Shown here piece after piece: positions 59,120-64,000 of a stretch of 64,000 bases of DNA. The translations under genes were made by a program, and so were the position numbers. Position 1 is the stretch's first letter, and each line of letters begins with the position of its first letter. The stretch is from Leucocoprinus leucothites. Taxonomy: Eukaryota; Basidiomycota; Agaricomycetes; Agaricales; Agaricaceae. A model generated the notes under the pieces. That model was not told the DNA's origin and searched no databases. It saw nothing but the letters and a program-made list of their open reading frames with translations. The stretch lies in NCBI GenBank assembly GCA_013368445.1, contig JAACJO010000010.1:1054001-1118000 (forward strand), given 5' to 3'.

Positions 59120-62100
59120 ATGATCAGGGTTACTGTTCGTGCGTTTGAGATTAAATCTGACTTCGACCGATTTAGTAGGCATTTAGTACTTTCAGATCCA
59201 ACCCTTATGGCTTGCGAAGAAGTCGGGTTTGAAGGGAACAACTGGAGCTGAGCCTTGAGCTTGAAGATTACCGAGACTGGTGCCCGTCAGTTTGATGAAC
59301 TGAAACCATGTCCGAGGTGCGCAGCACAGATTTCATTTTTATGAACAGATCCCGTTATATCAATAGCTCAGATGGAGAGTTTTACTATATATGGTGCCTA
59401 TGTAAGACCTTATAGCTTAAATTGTAATTATACGTTTGGATCCTTGCTGGGGGGATGATGAATAGAACAAATCATGAATATTTGTGTGCAGCCCTCTGTT
59501 ATTGATATTTGGCGGAGGGGATAAACTCGGCAAGTAACGGTGCTACTCTGTCTCGGCCAATCACAAGTCGCGCGCTAGCAGGCAATTGCCTAAAGAAAGC
59601 CAAGAAAGAGGCCCTGGTTAGTATACCCTCTTCAATGATCGTGCTCACTGTGGACACACCTGAATTCGATCAAAAACTTCGTGCCGCTATCCTTTACGAC
59701 CTTAACTGACAACTAAGACCGGTAGGGTAACTGGAAGATGGCCAGAACACCCCTGGTACACTTTCGAAGAGAGCCAAAGGCACTCATTTGCCTTACTAGT
59801 TCCGAGCCAGAAAATTGTCACGAGTCATTCTGCCTGGGTAAAGAAAATGCTTCTTTGCTTGAGGTACTCTAATGAACACCACTCCTGTCATAATGTTAGT
59901 CACCCAGCATTTCCGCCGCCCTTGCTACTTATTACGTCGTTTGTTCGTCTCCCCGAGCCGGCGTTTACCCGCTACTAGCGCCCAAGAAATTCGGCTTAGA
60001 ACTTTCACGCCGGTAAAACCCTGGGCCACCGCCGGCTTGGACACTCCGCACCAGGTGACTCGAATAATTTTTTTTGCTATTGTGAAGATCAGCCTAGACT
60101 TCGGTGATACTGCATGTGTATAAGGCTTAGATGTCACCTCTGGTGCTTGCAAACGGGTCTAAAAATTTTCGATTTATTTCGCTTTAAATTCTACATCGGG
60201 ACGGTAGTAAGATCCGGACGTAGTTGATCCATTGAATTTCGCAAGAGTCTAGAAGCCAGGCTGGCCAGAGCGATTGGAATTTCACGTTGCCCCCTCGTCG
60301 TGGTTAGCCAGGAACGTATCGATCACAGTGGCTCAGTTGTTAATCTCTATGAGTAAATTACGGGAGTCTGCTGACGGTCACGTCACAGGGCAAGGTTAAT
60401 TAAGGAGCTATTCAATGGGTCATTTTCACTGCCTATCAGCACGTCAGCAGTGATTAAATTTATTGTCGCGAGATCGGCTAGCTCTACACGAGGCAAGACA
60501 GCCACATAACTCGGCCTTTTAGGAGTCCGACATGACACCAATCCTCTTCGCTTCTCAGGTAGAAATTTGTTATTGTGCTGCAAGGGCGTCCGGGGAGGCA
60601 AACATTGCAGGGGCTATTTTCTTGACATAAGTGGCTACCTGCCTCATTCACATACTCGGACGAATGGCGCTTCTCAAGGCGTCACTGCAATGATCCATGA
60701 TTATACCTAGACCTCCTCACCTAGCAGTTACAAAAATGCCACCTTAATCTCCGGCTCCTGAAGGCTAAGGGATAACAGAGAATGTAAATTGAAGGAAATG
60801 AAGTTCATCAATATCGTTCGTGACAAGATAACCAGTACGATGAACTCGAATAATGGTGATTAATATCTCGCTGGTACTTAAGCACGCCTCGAAAAACCTC
60901 GAGGCTCAGGCGTGATCGACGATTGAGTATCATTAGGTGGCGTCGTGAGCAAGTGGAATACCAAATTATTCATTAATGGCGTGGTAAATCCCGGTACCAA
61001 TCCAGTCCGCGAAGGATTTCTATGAACCGGGCAGTGCCAACCGGTGTCCCGAGCCACACAGGAAATGTATCTGAGGCCGGGCTCAGGCTTTCCAGCGGCT
61101 GGATCAGATCCCAATCCGTGCTTGCCGTGGGACTACCAAATGCTCGGCTCAGGATAGTTGTTCACATGGCAAATGGTGGAGCAGGCGTGCTTGCATTCCA
61201 AAATTGCAGAAGAAGAAATGAAAGCTATTTCGGTGGTACAAATTGCCTATGGAGGAATAAGAGTCGGCGTGCGAATAGTACACCTCCGATAGGTGTACCA
61301 CACTCACCAAGAATCCACTACCCAGTAGAAGGGCGAAAAGCTAACAGTTCATACGAATGATTGGCTTCAGATATAGTCAGCTTTCCCTATTTATAGCCAC
61401 GGCGATTCTTCTGCCTTTGACGGTGCATGAATCATCTTCAGGTGGCGTATAACGGTTCATAACATTAGAATTACGGTGTTCTTTCCCGAAGGTCTTCTGT
61501 CAAATGACTTCCGTACCCTTTGCAACGGCACACCGAACTTCCCTTCTCCACCGGGAAAGCAAGGGATGTCTCTTCCGCGAAGCGTGGTTTTTTTTTTTGA
61601 TGTCCAGTTCATGAATTAAATAGGTGGGTCGAGGGCGGAAATGAAGAGAAATAACCATCAGGATAGGATGGTATATAGGGGCAATCAGTTGCGCCCATTG
61701 AACTATCTAATTGTCGAAAGAAAAATACTTGTCGGTGATCTCGGTGATACACATATAGATAGTGAATTTTGCAGAGCTGGATTTACATGGTACTACTGTC
61801 ACCCTTCTGGGAGAAACTCCTTGGGGTTGTTGAGCACATGTCCCTTGGCTTAACGTCAACAGGACCTTCACCGCGGAAACACCTTCAACTCGAGGCCCTT
61901 CTTTTTATAAAGCTTACGGAGCTGTATTGCGAGAAAAATCAGTTTTGGTATTGACCATTGATTTGGGCTGTAGGAAGAGTGGTTGGATGGCGGGAAGTGA
62001 GAATAAGCGACACCCTTACTGTTGATAGAGTTGAAAAGTGAAGCAGCCCCACTCGGGAACATTGAATAGCGTGGATAGGCCGATCCGAGGACAGGCAATG

Positions 62101-64000
62101 GACTCATGAGAGGTCTCCGTCTCACGTCATCTGCAGTGCGCTGGTAAACTGCGTGTGGAGATGCGAGCCTCGGAAGTCAAGCCCCCTCGGAAGATTTTGA
62201 GTGCTTATGCGGTTGGAATGGAACCTGCTCAGCATCACCCGCGACTCCCTTGTATTTTGGTTCAAGGCGGTCTTCTGAAGTACGGGAACCTACTAGCTCC
62301 AGGCCCAGAAGCGATGACCATTGCTGAGTGACGCTGAACTTTTACACAGATACAGAATCCTCGAGAACAAGGGACCAAGACGCGTGTGGCCGGGGTTGAG
62401 CGACATTGTTCAACGTGTATGTAGGCAAATGGAAAGAAGTCAGTACAAGTGATGATGCATGCTAGGGATCTGGGGAAAGCCAGCTTGGTACAACAACGCA
62501 CACGGAATCCCGAGTCTTGAAGCTTGAAACCTGATTCGGTTTTGAGTAAAGTGGAAATTCGAGTCTGCGGCGGGGGAACTAGACAACAGATGGCTCTGAA
62601 TCGCAAGGATTTCATTACAGTGACTCAGTAGAGCCTTTAGATAGAATAAGCGATAAGTAAGGACAGAGGGAGTTTGGCTGAGTTAACAGCTCGGTGGAAG
62701 CCCGGAGGTCTCACTAAAAGAGATGATACTCACGAAGTAAACACACGAGTGGAGGTGAGGTCTGGACGGTGGTATTCGTGGGTATACGCGTGCTATTGGC
62801 CCTATCTATCTATCATTGCGCATTTGAGTGGATGTGGTCGGCGTGGATAGGATCAGTAGTACACAACTCGACTCTTGGCAATCTTGGCAATATGAAATTT
62901 GGACAGACGCCTGAAGAGCGCTAGTCGGGGCTGACCCTGGATGCCTGAATCACCGAGGCGAGAAAAGGTTATCCATAGTTAGCCATAGGAGTCCAATGCT
63001 CCATAAAAAACCATCTCTAGATATCATTGAGTGGGTCGGCTGGCGGCTCGTGAGTTGTCTGCCCCTAGTCTCTGCTTGGAGATCCAATTCTGCCCATGGT
63101 ATGGTTCCTGGTATTACTAGCATTAGACTCCGCCAACGACAATATCGATGAACAGTATGGATGGCATTGGCAAACAATTCGGTAAATATGAGTGACGTCA
63201 CTGATTAAGTGGGCGTTTGGACAATGTTAGCCTGCTAGAGGCCCGGTTGATGGAATGTTGCTCCAAGAATTTTTCCACGGGACGGAACTGGGATATGATT
63301 GGCAAGGGGATAGTGCGTACGTATGTAGTAACTGCGGTTCGAGCCATCAGTCTAGGTTCAAGTCGGGTAAAAGAGGAGAATCCATTCCATTCTGCTGCTG
63401 CTCAGTGATACAGCAGCCTTCATTGATTTGATCTTCACGTCTTTCAGAACCCGGGAGAAACTTCCCGCTTACGCTTTGTATGTTTGCATTTCTCGGAAAC
63501 CTAGGCCCGCTTGATCTAATCAAAAGCGCTCATTTGCTGTTTATCCCTCTGCCATACTCTTACTTCGAAAGCACTCAGATATTTATTTTACGGAAGCTAT
63601 GAGTCTTTAAGTATACACTGACTGACTAGCGAGGAGACACGAGCTATTGAACTATCCGTGGACCGTGTGTTCCGGATGACCGTTGAGTTGTGCTGGGATG
63701 CCAGTGGCAGGTGTAATATGCGGCAGCCTCGGCTCTCTAGATTCGTGTACTCTACGTGTGAAAACAGCTTAGAGTGTCTCGGAAGCGTGTGATTGAATAT
63801 ATAGCCGTATATTCCTTTGATGGCTGCCGCGCTGGAACAATGACCCAAGTCCAGAAAGCAAACCCATGTGGACCTGAAGTTTTGCTACCCTGGCATGAGG
63901 TGCATGTTTGAACGGCTTAACCATAATTTTCACCGATTTTCCTATGTGATATGAAACCCAAAGCGGTTGAAACTAAGTCGAAAGATGATCAGCTGATGCT
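59120..64000. other. Gene-poor right end, 4.9 kb
   Basis: No gene recognised on either strand. The longest frames (61022-61360 plus, 62262-62615 minus, 59872-60123 plus, 63597-63848 minus) have no domain, overlap shadows, and no convincing splice partners. A small palindrome GTACACCT...AGGTGTAC lies at about 61281-61301, and a T homopolymer at about 61589-61598. No terminal repeats, transposase or polymerase motifs were seen. Confidence 0.45.

Noticed and set aside
1..64000. CRISPR arrays, insertion sequences, prophage or plasmid features
   Set aside because: None seen; the window is intron-rich fungal nuclear DNA.

Overview
The window is nuclear DNA of a filamentous basidiomycete, most likely a mushroom-forming agaricomycete. 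Genes are broken by many short GT-AG introns, mostly about 50-60 nt. The proteins include families typical of that group: a GH79 glycosidase, a GH71 alpha-1,3-glucanase with tandem WSC domains, a small secreted ricin-B-type beta-trefoil protein and a Zn2Cys6 regulator. No prokaryotic, viral or organellar feature was seen. All gene models below were spliced by eye, so exon edges are hand calls.

Left part (1-19 kb). A glomulin/YBP1-like protein runs off the left edge on the minus strand, followed by a secreted GH79 enzyme (minus). An acyl-CoA oxidase with a PTS1-like tail (plus) ends tail to tail with a small conserved-looking protein (minus). Next come La protein (minus), GH71-WSC (plus) and a DCN1-like neddylation factor (minus).

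Middle (19-44 kb). This part is gene-poor. Two tracts of about 7 kb (19.0-26.1 and 27.0-33.9 kb) hold no gene I can recognise. They flank a proline-rich protein of unknown function. Then come an unknown multi-pass membrane protein, an MPP6-like exosome cofactor, an intron-containing tRNA, the beta-trefoil gene (with an apparent frameshift) and a compact two-exon Rpp14-family RNase P/MRP subunit.

Right part (44-64 kb). A DHHC palmitoyltransferase with an unusually long last intron, ornithine aminotransferase and the phosphatidylethanolamine methyltransferase CHO2 all lie on the plus strand. An ALKBH6-like dioxygenase with a 14-nt micro-exon and a Zn2Cys6 DNA-binding exon pair with no visible remainder lie on the minus strand. 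The last 5 kb appears to be non-coding and begins with a 47-bp near-perfect palindrome.

The genes do not form an obvious cluster or pathway. They are mostly housekeeping functions: peroxisomal beta-oxidation, RNA processing, neddylation, arginine/proline metabolism, phospholipid synthesis and protein palmitoylation. Secreted wall-active or sugar-binding proteins are interspersed. I found no convincing undescribed multi-gene system. The oddities worth checking are the long DHHC intron, the orphan Zn-cluster next to the palindrome, the lectin frameshift, the micro-exons and the gene-poor tracts.
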